This document shows, one piece after another, positions 1 to 6,842 of a stretch of DNA of 9,161 bases. Within the stretch, counting starts at the first letter, position 1, and each line of letters begins with the position of its first letter. A program made the position numbers and the translations under genes. Origin of the DNA: Nocardioides ginsengisegetis (GTDB lineage: Bacteria > Actinomycetota > Actinomycetes > Propionibacteriales > Nocardioidaceae); NCBI RefSeq assembly GCF_014138045.1, contig NZ_JACGXA010000006.1, positions 1-9,161 of the forward strand. Direction: 5' to 3'. A model generated the notes under the pieces. The model was not told where the DNA came from, did not search any database, and saw nothing but the letters and a program-made list of their open reading frames with translations.

Positions 1-358
1 CGGGAGTGTCTGGCGTGAAGGTAGCGCGCACCGAGAAGACGGCGGCCCCCACATCCGGGTCCAACATCGACCACCACTCGTCGAGGATGGTGACGCGCCG
101 CGACTCTGCGGGAAGGCCGTAGCGGTAGTCGTCGATCGCCTCATACTGGGCGCCGGTCGGGTTCAGCGCCTTGGCGGCGACCGCCATGACCTCGACGTAC
201 TTGAGGATCTCCTGGTCGAGGAGCGTGACATCCCCGAGCCTTGCCTTGATCTGGAGCTCGGCCCCATTCAGCCACCAAGTGACCTGGGCCTGCTCGTTGG
301 GATCGGCGATGGGGCGGCCGAGCTCGACCGCTACGTCAGCGTAGGTTGCGATAGCCAC
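1..358 (-). CDS. Gp19-type head-tail connector (adaptor), C-terminus off the window
   Basis: About 119 residues are visible from a GTG start at 358; the reading frame is still open at base 1, so the C-terminus is missing. The start follows a GGAGG Shine-Dalgarno (369-373) that abuts the stop codon of the preceding gene. The protein opens MAIATYADVAVELGRP and is helical, with tryptophans in VTWWLNGAEL and DEWWSML and a central YRYGLPAESRR segment. This pattern and the position two genes after the major capsid protein match the Phage Gp19/Gp15/Gp42 family of head-completion proteins. These form a ring below the portal and join the filled head to the tail. The assignment rests on family resemblance and synteny; no catalytic residue is expected. 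Confidence is good for the role, lower for the exact subfamily. Confidence 0.78.
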   Translation of the reverse strand, partial: MAIATYADVAVELGRPIADPNEQAQVTWWLNGAELQIKARLGDVTLLDQEILKYVEVMAVAAKALNPTGAQYEAIDDYRYGLPAESRRVTILDEWWSMLDPDVGAAVFSVRATFTPDTP

Positions 359-373
359 GACCGCCCCACCTCC

Positions 374-607
374 TCACTTGGACTTGCTGTAGCCGGACTC
401 GAGCAGCGCGTCGAGGATGCCCTCGGGCACGGTCGTCACGTCGCCGGTCGGGCTCTTGACCTTGACGTACTGGACGTCGTCGACTCTCGCGACCACCTCG
501 GGTGCGGTGTGCTCCTCGACGCGATCGACCAACTCCTGGGGAGTGGGGTCGGTCGCCTCGGCTGAGGCGGTCAGGTCTTCGGTCGTTGTCGCCTTCTTGA
601 TGGGCAT
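374..607 (-). CDS. small head-region protein, function unknown
   Basis: A 77-aa protein with an ATG start preceded by GGAGG (within 613-618), 13 bp after the major capsid stop. The first 35 residues are rich in Thr, Ala, Asp and Glu and look disordered. Residues 45-77 hold a compact motif of alternating valines and lysines, a Pro-x-Gly turn (SPTGDV), then ILDALLESGY and a lysine-rich tail. Short proteins with a 'VKVxxPxG...LLxxGY' ending often sit between the major capsid and head-tail connector genes of actinobacteriophages. A minor head or head-completion role is therefore likely from position, but nothing in the sequence proves a function. It is probably translated from the same transcript as the capsid gene. 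Confidence 0.72.
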   Translation of the reverse strand: MPIKKATTTEDLTASAEATDPTPQELVDRVEEHTAPEVVARVDDVQYVKVKSPTGDVTTVPEGILDALLESGYSKSK

Positions 608-620
608 ATCAGACCTCCGA

Positions 621-1523
621 TCAGGCGGCGTTGGTGTACTTCACGAAGCTGGCAGCGTCGTTGACGAGCCAGCCGTACTCGGCCTCCGCGAGGATGGCGA
701 CGAGGTTGTTCTCCCACAGGGAGGTCAGCGTGCCGTTGATGGTCACGGTGGCCTCGGTGGAGACGCTGTAGGAGATCTCGCCCACGGCGCCCCAGGCGGC
801 CTGCGACCAGTCGCCGAGGTAGCCGTAGATCTTCGGCGTGGCGGCGTAGACGCCGTCACCCAGGAACGCCTTGCGGCCCAGCAGCTTGCCGCGCTGGATC
901 AGGCCGGCCTCGTCGGTGTAGGTCGCGTCGAGGAAGATCGGACGACCCTGCGAGTCCTTCGCGGCGTTGAACTCCGGCTCCATGCGGGAGTCGAACGCCC
1001 AGCCGTTGGGCTTCTTGCCGGCGTTGACCAGCGTGCGGAGACCGGCGTTCAGGTCGTCGTAGACGGCGGTGAACGCGGGGGCCGTGCCGGTGAACTCCTG
1101 CGACGAGGAACCCGTGTCGATGTTGGTCGAGAACGGGCTCGAGGTGCCGTGCAGGGCCGCGGCGTCGAACGCGAGGGCGAACGCCTCTGCGATCTGCGGA
1201 CGCAGGACGTCCATGTAGCCACCCGGGTTGGCACGCACGACCTCAGCGGAGACCACCGCGATCGCGGCGAGCTTCTTCGGGTCCATCGTCTTGAGGGCCA
1301 TGCTGCCGCTCGAGGCGGGCTTCTGCGCGCCTTCCGCAACCCAGCCGGCGGTGACCTTGCCGGTGACGACGGGGATGGACTTGCCGGAGATGCCGAGCGG
1401 CACGCGGCGGGTGAGCTGCTGCACGACAGACGACTGGTAGGCCGTGTTGAAGATGGCCTCGGACTGCTCGCGGTTCAGGAACCCAGAGAAGTCGGAGAGC
1501 TTGGTTGCGGCGGTGATCGCCAT
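621..1523 (-). CDS. major capsid protein, HK97 fold
   Basis: A 300-aa protein with an ATG start and a strong AGGAGG Shine-Dalgarno (within 1528-1534). It is the shell subunit of the icosahedral head. Residues 41-69 (VPLGISGKSIPVV...GWVAEGAQKP) match the extended E-loop with the typical GWVxEG signature. Residues 79-125 (TMDPKKLAAIAVVSAEVV... followed by a long helix with AEAFALAFD and LHGT) match the spine helix and P-domain of the HK97/Phage_capsid family. The C-terminal half has the usual GWAFDSR and LLGRKAFL turns and the ENNLVAILAEAEYGW segment. There is no long N-terminal delta domain and no protease domain, which fits the separate scaffold gene directly upstream. It should be the most strongly expressed product here. 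The call is firm. Confidence 0.95.
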   Translation of the reverse strand: MAITAATKLSDFSGFLNREQSEAIFNTAYQSSVVQQLTRRVPLGISGKSIPVVTGKVTAGWVAEGAQKPASSGSMALKTMDPKKLAAIAVVSAEVVRANPGGYMDVLRPQIAEAFALAFDAAALHGTSSPFSTNIDTGSSSQEFTGTAPAFTAVYDDLNAGLRTLVNAGKKPNGWAFDSRMEPEFNAAKDSQGRPIFLDATYTDEAGLIQRGKLLGRKAFLGDGVYAATPKIYGYLGDWSQAAWGAVGEISYSVSTEATVTINGTLTSLWENNLVAILAEAEYGWLVNDAASFVKYTNAA

Positions 1524-1525
1524 TG

Positions 1526-1540
1526 CGTCCTCCTAGGACG
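1526..1540 (-). promoter_or_regulatory. capsid-gene ribosome binding site inside a short inverted repeat
   Basis: On the minus strand the sequence reads CGTCCT-AGG-AGGACG, a perfect 6-bp stem with a 3-nt loop. The AGGAGG Shine-Dalgarno of the major capsid gene lies across the loop and one arm, five bases before the ATG at 1523. The stem is seen directly; any effect on translation is inference. A 3-nt loop makes it weak, and the ribosome reading the scaffold gene 10 bases upstream could keep it open. Confidence 0.45.
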
Positions 1541-1550
1541 GGTCAGGGCA

Positions 1551-2045
1551 TCAGGCGATGCCGAGCTTGGTTCTGAGTGCTTCCTCGAGCCCGTCGGAGT
1601 TGAGGGCGTGAGGCTGCCCGGAACCGCCCTGAGTGAGATCAGGCCGCGGTCCCGCGGTGGTTGTCTGCTGCGTCCGAGATCCCCAGAGCTCGGCCTGGCG
1701 GCGCATCGTCTCTTCGTCGCTCGCGGTCAGGATCAGGTCGACGTTGTCGGTGATCCCGGTCTCGGCGGCGATGCGGAAGCGGAGGGCCTCGGTGGTCGCC
1801 TTGGTGGCGGCCTCGGTGGCTTCCTGCGCCTCGCGCTGCGCCTTCTCGAGGGCGGTCTCGTTGGCGCGCTCGATCTCGGCCAGCTTGCTCGCGGCAGCGT
1901 TGAGCTGCTTCTCGAGCTCCTTGGCGCGCTCTCGTTCTGCCTTGAGTGCCTTCTCGCCGTTCTCGCCCAGCGGCTTGTCGGCAGGGTCGCCCTGCGTCTG
2001 CTCCGCGTTCGGCTCGCCGGTCGGCTCGGTGGTGGTTTCGGACAT
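1551..2045 (-). CDS. capsid scaffold protein
   Basis: A 164-aa protein starting MSETTTEPTGEP. The ATG at 2045 is chosen because GGAGGAAA (2051-2058) sits just upstream; the longer open frame reaching back to 2225 runs into the MuF gene and has no such signal. Residues 1-30 are acidic and low-complexity, and residues 31-90 are a long Glu/Lys/Ala/Arg helix with heptad-like spacing (EKALKAERERAKELEKQL...), a clear coiled coil. Residues 91-120 have a conserved-looking LRFRIAAETGI and LILTASDEETM stretch, and the tail ends EEALRTKLGIA, probably the capsid-binding helix. Size, composition and location immediately before an HK97-fold capsid gene without a delta domain are typical of phage scaffolds, which direct shell assembly and then leave the head. 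I see no protease signature. Confidence 0.9.
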   Translation of the reverse strand: MSETTTEPTGEPNAEQTQGDPADKPLGENGEKALKAERERAKELEKQLNAAASKLAEIERANETALEKAQREAQEATEAATKATTEALRFRIAAETGITDNVDLILTASDEETMRRQAELWGSRTQQTTTAGPRPDLTQGGSGQPHALNSDGLEEALRTKLGIA

Positions 2046-2050
2046 GCGGG

Positions 2051-2058
2051 TTTCCTCC
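2051..2058 (-). promoter_or_regulatory. ribosome binding site that fixes the scaffold start
   Basis: GGAGGAAA on the minus strand, five bases (CCCGC) before the ATG at 2045. An upstream in-frame ATG at 2060 overlaps this site and has no Shine-Dalgarno of its own, so it is rejected as the start. Confidence 0.75.
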
Positions 2059-2073
2059 ATCGCGGGGGAGTTG

Positions 2074-2096
2074 CCCGACGACCTCGCGTCGTCGGG
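2074..2096 (-). other. perfect 9-bp hairpin between the MuF and scaffold genes
   Basis: The minus strand reads CCCGACGAC-GCGAG-GTCGTCGGG: nine perfectly paired, GC-rich base pairs around a 5-nt loop, 11 bp after the MuF stop and 15 bp before the scaffold ribosome binding site. The bases after the stem are CAACTCC, so there is no U-run and it is not a standard intrinsic terminator. It could be a leaky terminator, an RNase processing point or a 5' stabiliser for a scaffold-capsid message. The stem is certain; the role is inference. Confidence 0.7.
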
Positions 2097-2107
2097 AAGA
2101 TGTGGGG

Positions 2108-3028
2108 CTACTTGAGGTAGCCGTAGAGCCGCAGCAAGCGGATGGCGTCCGAGTGGTCCCTGGCAATGTCGTAGATCGTCTCGGGGCGGAGTCGCACCAG
2201 TCGGGACGGATTCGCCTTGCGCCACGCGGAACGCTTCGTGGTGCCGTAGTGCGTTGCTTTCACCCGGTGCCCGAACAGGTCCGTCCGGTAGCCCTTGGTG
2301 ATACCTGGGGCCGAAGTGCCGCCTGTCGCGTTCACAACCTCGCCGAGGTCAGCGCCGTCGCGAACCGCACGCTCGTCGGCCTTTGACAGCCCGCGGAGTT
2401 GCCCACGCTCGAGCAGCGTCGCGGGCGAGACGATCAGGCCCTCGTCGTGGGCGTCCTGCCAGGACGTGACGGGCACCATCACGCAGTCACACAGCGGGTG
2501 CCGCTGGAACGCGTCAAGGTCCCGGTAGATGCGGCCCGCCAAGATCGCGCAGCGCGCACATGACGGCGGATTCAGCATCCGGACGTAGTTCGTCCAGTCG
2601 GGTCGAGCGGTCATCTCCACCTGGGAGGCCGCGCGGCCTGCGTCCTGAACCTCGGAGACGATCAGTTGCTCGACGGCACCCATGAACTCGACCGCATCGG
2701 CCCACCACGCATCGGGCAGCGGCTCCACTGGCGCCGGAATGAAGCGGTCGATTGTGGCGATGATCGGCTCAGTGATGGGGAATCCCGCTGACGACACCCC
2801 GGCGAACGCCGCAGGGGCCGTCAGGGGCGCTATGTCACCCGCAAACGCAGCCACTGACTGCGCGGAGGCGCTCGCGGAAGCCAACTGGTACGCGGAAACG
2901 GTCGACGCGATCTCAAGCAGTGGCGCGCGCCGCTGGAACAGGCGGCGAACCGCCACCAGGGCTGCCGCCGAGATGCGGCGCTGGCGGTTGTAGTGGCTAC
3001 GCGCCTGCGACAGGCTGGGCGTTGCCAC
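2108..3028 (-). CDS. MuF-like minor head (capsid morphogenesis) protein
   Basis: A 306-aa protein from a GTG at 3028 that overlaps the portal stop by 32 bp, so translation is likely coupled to the portal; AAGGA lies nine bases upstream. Residues 1-130 are mainly helical and alanine-rich. Residues 153-186 hold the family signature: NPPSCARC (Cys157, Cys160), then AGRIY and RHPLCDC (His177, Cys180, Cys182), followed by VMVPV. This is the Cys/His cluster seen in VG15/MuF-type minor capsid proteins of actinophages and probably binds a metal. The C-terminal part is basic (GTTKRSAWRKANPSRLVRL) and ends in a leucine-rich helix. The gene sits between portal and scaffold, the standard place. MuF proteins are minor components inside the head, probably contacting the portal. 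I see no fused toxin or enzyme domain. Confidence 0.88.
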   Translation of the reverse strand: MATPSLSQARSHYNRQRRISAAALVAVRRLFQRRAPLLEIASTVSAYQLASASASAQSVAAFAGDIAPLTAPAAFAGVSSAGFPITEPIIATIDRFIPAPVEPLPDAWWADAVEFMGAVEQLIVSEVQDAGRAASQVEMTARPDWTNYVRMLNPPSCARCAILAGRIYRDLDAFQRHPLCDCVMVPVTSWQDAHDEGLIVSPATLLERGQLRGLSKADERAVRDGADLGEVVNATGGTSAPGITKGYRTDLFGHRVKATHYGTTKRSAWRKANPSRLVRLRPETIYDIARDHSDAIRLLRLYGYLK

Positions 3029-4358
3029 CGGCAGCGTCCTTCAAGATCTGCTGCATGAGCGGGTCAAGCGCCTCAGCCTCGAGGTACTGCCGCTCCTTGG
3101 CCTTGCGGGCCTCGGACCAGCCGAGTTCGTCCCACATGCCCTCACGGGAGATGCCGCCAACCGACCGCATCTTCGTGAGCGCGTCGGCACGCTGTGAGAA
3201 CGTCGGAGTGCCGGGGTCGAAGTAGTCCACGCGGACGCGGTTGCCCTCGATCTCGCGACCCGTAGCGAAGCGGTAGGCGAGCGCACCGGCCCAACCGAGC
3301 ACCATGCCCTCGGCGTCATTCTTGTCGCCGACATAGTTGACCAGGTCGTTCTCGTCGGCCCGAATGGCGCCCTCGGCGGGAGGGTTGGAAGTTGTGATGC
3401 CGAAGTAGCGTGCTGGGAAGCCGTAGGACACTGCGGCCTGACGACCGTAGACGTTCATGGACGTCTCGAAGTTCTTGAGGTCGGCGGCAGCCAACTGCCC
3501 AACCTTGCCCTGTGGGTCAGTGACCATGTGGATCGCGTCGAAGTACGCCTCAAACTGCGGGATCGGCTTACCGTCAGCACCAACGAAGTCACCCTGAGCA
3601 ACACCCGTCATGTACTTGCGCGGGATGCCGTGAGCCTCTTGGGCGAACTGTAGGTTGGTCAGCGACCGGGCTACGGAATCAGTGAGCCCGATGATGTCGA
3701 CCAGTTCAGACTCGCCCTCGAAGGCGCCCGACTCGCGCTCATTGAGGTGCATCAGGATCGGCACGACGCCGAGGCCGTGCATGTCGCGGTCTACCTCGTA
3801 CCAGCGGCCATCCTTGCCCTTGGCGACCCAAACGGTGCCGTCGGGCGTGTAGAGCGTGACGTTCGTCGGCCCCGCGCCGAGACTGTCAACGCCGTAGAAC
3901 CGCGCCGCAGCGAACATCTCCTCATGGCGGCTGTCGACCAGCGCCTCCATCTCGCGCGGCGATTCCACGCGAACCAGGGGCATGTTGGGGTTGCGCTCAT
4001 TCGTCCCGACCGACATGAAGCCGCGCCCAAAGGTCAGGGTGTCGCGGCGGAACATCTTCGTGTGCGCCGTGAGGTTGTTGGCGTCCCAGATCGCACGCAG
4101 GATCGGGTCCGCGGTCTCCTCGCCCGGCAGGATCAGCGCCCGAACCTTCTGGCGCCCCGTGATCGTTCGGACGACCACGCGCGGCCAGTTAGCGACCACG
4201 AGGAACCGGCGCATGTTGGGCGGAAGCGCCATGCCGAGCTGCTCGATACGCTGCTTGAGGTGCAGGTAGCGCCAATAACGCTCGTCCTCGAAGTAGCGCG
4301 CGTCGTGACGGTTCTTGAGCTCCTCAATCAGAGCCACCTCGGAGGGGGTGAGTGCCAC
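2997..4358 (-). CDS. portal protein, SPP1 gp6-like
   Basis: A 453-aa protein from a GTG at 4358, preceded by AAGGAGG four bases upstream, with 17 bp between it and the terminase stop. The portal is the dodecameric ring at one capsid vertex through which DNA enters and leaves and to which TerL docks. The N-terminus (residues 26-75: RYWRYLHLKQRIEQLG, then NWPRVVVRTITGRQKVRAL) matches the start of the Phage_prot_Gp6/portal family. Residues 95-116 (TAHTKMFRRDTLTFGRGFMSVG) and 312-346 (YGFPARYFGITTSNPPAEGAIRADENDL) are the most recognisable blocks, the latter being the stem/crown transition. Length is normal for the family. The final 12 residues overlap the MuF gene. The C-terminus is acidic and Gln/Ala-rich, as expected for a crown. 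Confidence 0.95.
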   Translation of the reverse strand: MALTPSEVALIEELKNRHDARYFEDERYWRYLHLKQRIEQLGMALPPNMRRFLVVANWPRVVVRTITGRQKVRALILPGEETADPILRAIWDANNLTAHTKMFRRDTLTFGRGFMSVGTNERNPNMPLVRVESPREMEALVDSRHEEMFAAARFYGVDSLGAGPTNVTLYTPDGTVWVAKGKDGRWYEVDRDMHGLGVVPILMHLNERESGAFEGESELVDIIGLTDSVARSLTNLQFAQEAHGIPRKYMTGVAQGDFVGADGKPIPQFEAYFDAIHMVTDPQGKVGQLAAADLKNFETSMNVYGRQAAVSYGFPARYFGITTSNPPAEGAIRADENDLVNYVGDKNDAEGMVLGWAGALAYRFATGREIEGNRVRVDYFDPGTPTFSQRADALTKMRSVGGISREGMWDELGWSEARKAKERQYLEAEALDPLMQQILKDAAGGNAQPVAGA

Positions 4359-4375
4359 GAGCCCTCCTTCAAAGG

Positions 4376-6010
4376 TCAGCGGGGTAGGCGGAAGTACGTC
4401 GGTCCGGTCACGAGTTCCGGCCAGCCGGCCGCGGTCATGTCGCCATGTGCCTCATGCGCGAGAATCGAGACGACGGCAAGGTCGATCTTTCGACCGTCAC
4501 CAGGCTTGGACAGCACGTAGCGGCCATTCAGGCGGGGCGCCTTGCGGGCGTTCCCGATGTGCTGCCCCGTGTCCTCGCAGCCGTCATGCGTGAACGTCGA
4601 ATCCTTCTTGTTCACATCCGTCAGCAGCCGCTCAGCGGCGGCGTGCATCGGCTTGTCGCGGAACGTCGGCCAGCGAATGACGACCTTCTCGCCGTACTTC
4701 TCAGCCCACGAGTCGATCTCCGTGGCCCAGTACGGCGGGTCGGCATACAGCCGAGCAACCGCGTAGGTCTCCATCAAGTAGTCGAGCGCAGCCGCAACTT
4801 CGAGGCGAGGAACCTGGCCGCCATGATCGGCGGGATTCCAGACCATCGGCGTACCGTCCGCGAACTTCGGCGTGAACTGGTAGCCATCGCGCGTCTCACA
4901 ACGGAAGCCCGACCAGTCGTCCACATCGGAGCCATCGAACGCGGCCACAACCTGAGCGCCGACGGGAACCTCGACGACAGCCTTGCGCGTCTCCCAGGCA
5001 TCCCGCGGAAGCCACGAGCCGAGGCCCGCAACGATCCGGTTGCCGTAGAACCTCTCAGCCTGGCCGGGGTCCTTCTCCATCAACTCCGCAGCCTCAGCTT
5101 CGATGCTGGCGAGGTTGACGTGCGGGGATCCCTCGTAGTTGAACCGGTGAATCTTCGCCCGATCCGCCTTGACCGAGTAGCGCAGATCGGCGGGCGGGGC
5201 CTCGTAGAACTTGAAAATGTCTTTGGCCTTGGACTCATGCGTCCGCTGCGCCACCGACTGCTCAGACGGGTCCCAACAGTTCGTCGTCTCCATCGAACGG
5301 CCACCCATGCCCGCGAGGCCGCGACGCATCGTCTCCGCGACCTTGATGAGCTTGTTAGACGCCGTGTAGAGCTGCGTCTCGTCCTGCAAGGCGAACGTGA
5401 TCGGGTTACCCAGGCGCGACATCGCGCTCGAGGTCACCACGTCGATCCGGCCATCATTCGGCAAGCGAATGAATCCCTCACGCACAAGCATCTGCTCAGA
5501 CAGGTACGGGCCGCGCGCCATCGCCTGCAACGGCCGATAGACGTTGTCGACCTGGTCCTCAGACGTAGCGAGCAACTGGATCAGCGGCGTCGGCCACGGC
5601 ATCCCCATCGCCTCGCCCGCGTCATAGACGTAGGTCCAGCCACACGAACAGCCGTGGTCCTCACAGCGGTAGACCTCGCCACCCTCAGCCCAGCCGGCGA
5701 ACAGCGTCGGACCGACAGCCTCACCGCAAGTCATCACGGCACCGAATGGACCCTTGCCGACCTTCTGGCACGCCACACACTGGCTACGACGGTTGTGGAA
5801 CGCTGCCGAACGAGTCGGGTATCCCTCGCCGTCGAACGCGACCGCATCCGGCTTCACCCGGTAGTGGTTCACCGTGATCCACAACTGCCAGTCGTAATGC
5901 CGCCACACCGTGCCCTTGCGGAAACCGTCGGGGATGATGCAGTGACGCTCATGCCACGCCGGGACAACCCAAAGCGTCGGGAAGTCGACCGAGTAGCTAC
6001 GCGCTCCCAC
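4376..6010 (-). CDS. terL: terminase large subunit (packaging ATPase-nuclease)
   Basis: A 544-aa protein that pumps phage DNA through the portal and cuts it at the end of packaging. The ATPase domain has a Walker A-like QKVGKGP at 82-88 (Lys86; Pro replaces the usual Thr/Ser after GK), a conserved PTPLIQLLATSEDQ block near 140-153 and Walker B ITFALQDE at 204-211 (Asp210, Glu211). The RNase H-like nuclease domain starts near 355 with AAFDGSDVDDWSG (Asp359), continues with LYADPPYW (Asp424) and ends with KIDLAVV (Asp510), the expected metal-binding acidic triad. Cysteines occur in the ATPase part: CVAC (78, 81) directly before Walker A and CEDHGCSCG (116, 121, 123). The GTG at 6010 overlaps the TerS stop by 14 bp and has no clear Shine-Dalgarno, so it probably depends on coupling to TerS. 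The call is firm. Confidence 0.96.
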   Translation of the reverse strand: MGARSYSVDFPTLWVVPAWHERHCIIPDGFRKGTVWRHYDWQLWITVNHYRVKPDAVAFDGEGYPTRSAAFHNRRSQCVACQKVGKGPFGAVMTCGEAVGPTLFAGWAEGGEVYRCEDHGCSCGWTYVYDAGEAMGMPWPTPLIQLLATSEDQVDNVYRPLQAMARGPYLSEQMLVREGFIRLPNDGRIDVVTSSAMSRLGNPITFALQDETQLYTASNKLIKVAETMRRGLAGMGGRSMETTNCWDPSEQSVAQRTHESKAKDIFKFYEAPPADLRYSVKADRAKIHRFNYEGSPHVNLASIEAEAAELMEKDPGQAERFYGNRIVAGLGSWLPRDAWETRKAVVEVPVGAQVVAAFDGSDVDDWSGFRCETRDGYQFTPKFADGTPMVWNPADHGGQVPRLEVAAALDYLMETYAVARLYADPPYWATEIDSWAEKYGEKVVIRWPTFRDKPMHAAAERLLTDVNKKDSTFTHDGCEDTGQHIGNARKAPRLNGRYVLSKPGDGRKIDLAVVSILAHEAHGDMTAAGWPELVTGPTYFRLPR

Positions 6011-6440
6011 GGTTCAGCCGGTCTTTGATGTTCGTCACCTGGGCGACAACCTCGGGAACAGCCTTGATGTCCGGCGCCGAAACGATCTTGATGCCCGCAC
6101 GCAACTGCGAGTCCGGCGTCAGGTACAGGTTCGCCATCATCTGATTCAACGACTTCCGGTCCTCCGTGCGCGCCTTCGGCTGCTCAGCCTCAGCGAACAT
6201 GCGGACCGTGAACGCCACGTAATGCAGCGTGTGGGCGTCCTCCCAGATCTGCGCGACAGGCTCAGCCCACCACGACTCCCACAGCTCGAGCTCGCGCTCA
6301 GACGGCTCAACCAGAGGCCACACGGGGGCAGGCTTCTGACGACCCTCAGCGGGGAGCTTCGTCCAATCGCGCTTCTCGCTGCGCGCAGAGTTCGGGTCCG
6401 GCGCAGGGCCAGAGTGTGAGCGCGCACCACCGCGAGGCAT
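5997..6440 (-). CDS. terS: terminase small subunit
   Basis: A 147-aa protein from an ATG at 6440 that shares one base with the preceding stop (TAATG), with GGAG eight bases upstream inside the preceding gene. It should recognise the packaging site and hand the DNA to TerL. The N-terminus is Pro/Arg/Ser-rich, then comes WTKLPAEGR and PVWPLVEPSERELELWESWW, followed by a helical core (AQIWEDAHTLHYVAFTVRMFAEAE) and SLNQMMANLYLTPDSQLRAGIKIV. The 'TLPAEGR...P.WPL' opening followed by 'LWxxxW' and the late 'LGLTP..LR..I' element is the usual form in actinophages. Identity is also secured by direct adjacency to TerL. No zinc motif is present, and the N-terminal 30 residues look flexible. Confidence 0.88.
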   Translation of the reverse strand: MPRGGARSHSGPAPDPNSARSEKRDWTKLPAEGRQKPAPVWPLVEPSERELELWESWWAEPVAQIWEDAHTLHYVAFTVRMFAEAEQPKARTEDRKSLNQMMANLYLTPDSQLRAGIKIVSAPDIKAVPEVVAQVTNIKDRLNRGSA

Positions 6441-6667
6441 TACTGAGACTCCGTGTCGGCCGTGAATGTCAACTCAACGAAGCCCAGGCGCGTATCGCGG
6501 GTGTCGGTCAACTGAGGCGGCGACGACAGGCGCCGGTTGCGCTCGGCAGCCAACTCCTTCATCGCAGCCTCGGCCGCGTCCATCGCTTCCTTCACGAAGT
6601 CGGGGCGCTGCGGGAACTGAGCAGCAACCTCGCTGTCGACATGCAGGGATGCGGTGACCTGAGTCAT
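6440..6667 (-). CDS. 75-aa protein of unknown function upstream of terS
   Basis: The ATG at 6667 (MTQVTASLHVDSEVA) is chosen because GAGGAGGA (6671-6678) lies just upstream; a longer frame from 6709 has no such signal and adds an arginine-rich leader unlike the rest. Residues 20-47 form a charged alanine-rich helix (PDFVKEAMDAAEAAMKELAAERNRR). Residues 53-75 look like a short beta-rich tail (LGFVELTFTADTESQ). I do not recognise the family. It is the first gene after the non-coding gap and is translationally linked to terS, so a packaging-related or small structural role is possible, but that is inference from position only. Confidence 0.72.
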   Translation of the reverse strand: MTQVTASLHVDSEVAAQFPQRPDFVKEAMDAAEAAMKELAAERNRRLSSPPQLTDTRDTRLGFVELTFTADTESQ

Positions 6668-6670
6668 CTG

Positions 6671-6678
6671 TCCTCCTC
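6671..6678 (-). promoter_or_regulatory. ribosome binding site of the 75-aa gene
   Basis: GAGGAGGA on the minus strand, three bases before the ATG at 6667. It fixes this start as the first translation start downstream of the 186-bp gap, and hence the left limit of the non-coding region. Confidence 0.7.
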
Positions 6679-6728
6679 GACGGCATCGCGCCGCGCCGGG
6701 GTGCCGCACAGCATCGCGCTATGCGTCT

Positions 6729-6741
6729 GGTGATATGTAGG
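6729..6741 (+). repeat. direct repeat, copy 1 (GGTGATATGTAGG)
   Basis: It matches copy 2 (6835-6847, GGTGATATGAAGG) at 12 of 13 positions, 106 bp apart. Copy 1 contains one full arm of the palindrome (GGTGATAT) preceded by CT, so CTGGTGATAT is also an exact inverted match to the left arm plus centre. The region therefore has three half-sites in all. Confidence 0.75.
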
Positions 6742-6808
6742 CGACCCTATGAACCCGCCGCGCCGTTGCCAGCCCTCCCCCGCGGTCCCTTACATCAGGG
6801 CTCGTCGG

Positions 6809-6824
6809 CCCCACCCCCCACCCC
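6809..6824 (-). other. G-rich tract G4-T-G6-T-G4 on the transcribed-sense strand
   Basis: The minus strand carries runs of 4, 6 and 4 guanines separated by single T residues. Further G-runs of 3, 5 and 3 lie 20-36 bases downstream (6787-6789, 6777-6781, 6773-6775). A G-quadruplex is possible in DNA or RNA but would need one long loop, so it is not a textbook motif. The tract lies two bases from the palindrome. The runs are seen directly; any structure or role is inference. Confidence 0.55.
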
Positions 6825-6825
6825 T

Positions 6826-6842
6826 ATATCACCAGGTGATAT
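6826..6842. repeat. perfect interrupted palindrome ATATCACC-A-GGTGATAT
   Basis: Two perfect 8-bp arms around a single central base at 6834. The centre is too tight for an RNA hairpin, so a dimeric DNA-binding protein is the more likely reader (repressor, regulator or TerS-type site). It starts two bases from the G-rich tract and lies 11 bp past the HNH stop. It is AT-rich in a GC-rich setting, which makes chance less likely. Confidence 0.85.

Noticed and set aside
417..2120. 567-codon open frame on the plus strand across the capsid and scaffold genes
   Set aside because: It runs antisense to genes with clear family signatures, is dominated by Gly/Arg/Leu/Val as expected of a GC-rich antisense frame, and has no recognisable domain or good ribosome binding site.
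2046..2225. Longer scaffold protein beginning at 2225
   Set aside because: The extra part lies in the MuF gene and across the intergenic hairpin and lacks a ribosome binding site; the ATG at 2045 has GGAGGAAA.
4445..6028. 527-codon open frame on the plus strand opposite the large terminase
   Set aside because: It mirrors the terminase gene and its composition is Arg/Leu/Val/His-rich without motifs. Stop-free antisense frames are common in GC-rich coding DNA.
6826..6842. Reading the palindrome as a transcription terminator for the HNH gene
   Set aside because: The single-base centre cannot form a normal hairpin loop, the arms are AT-rich, and no U-run follows on the minus strand.
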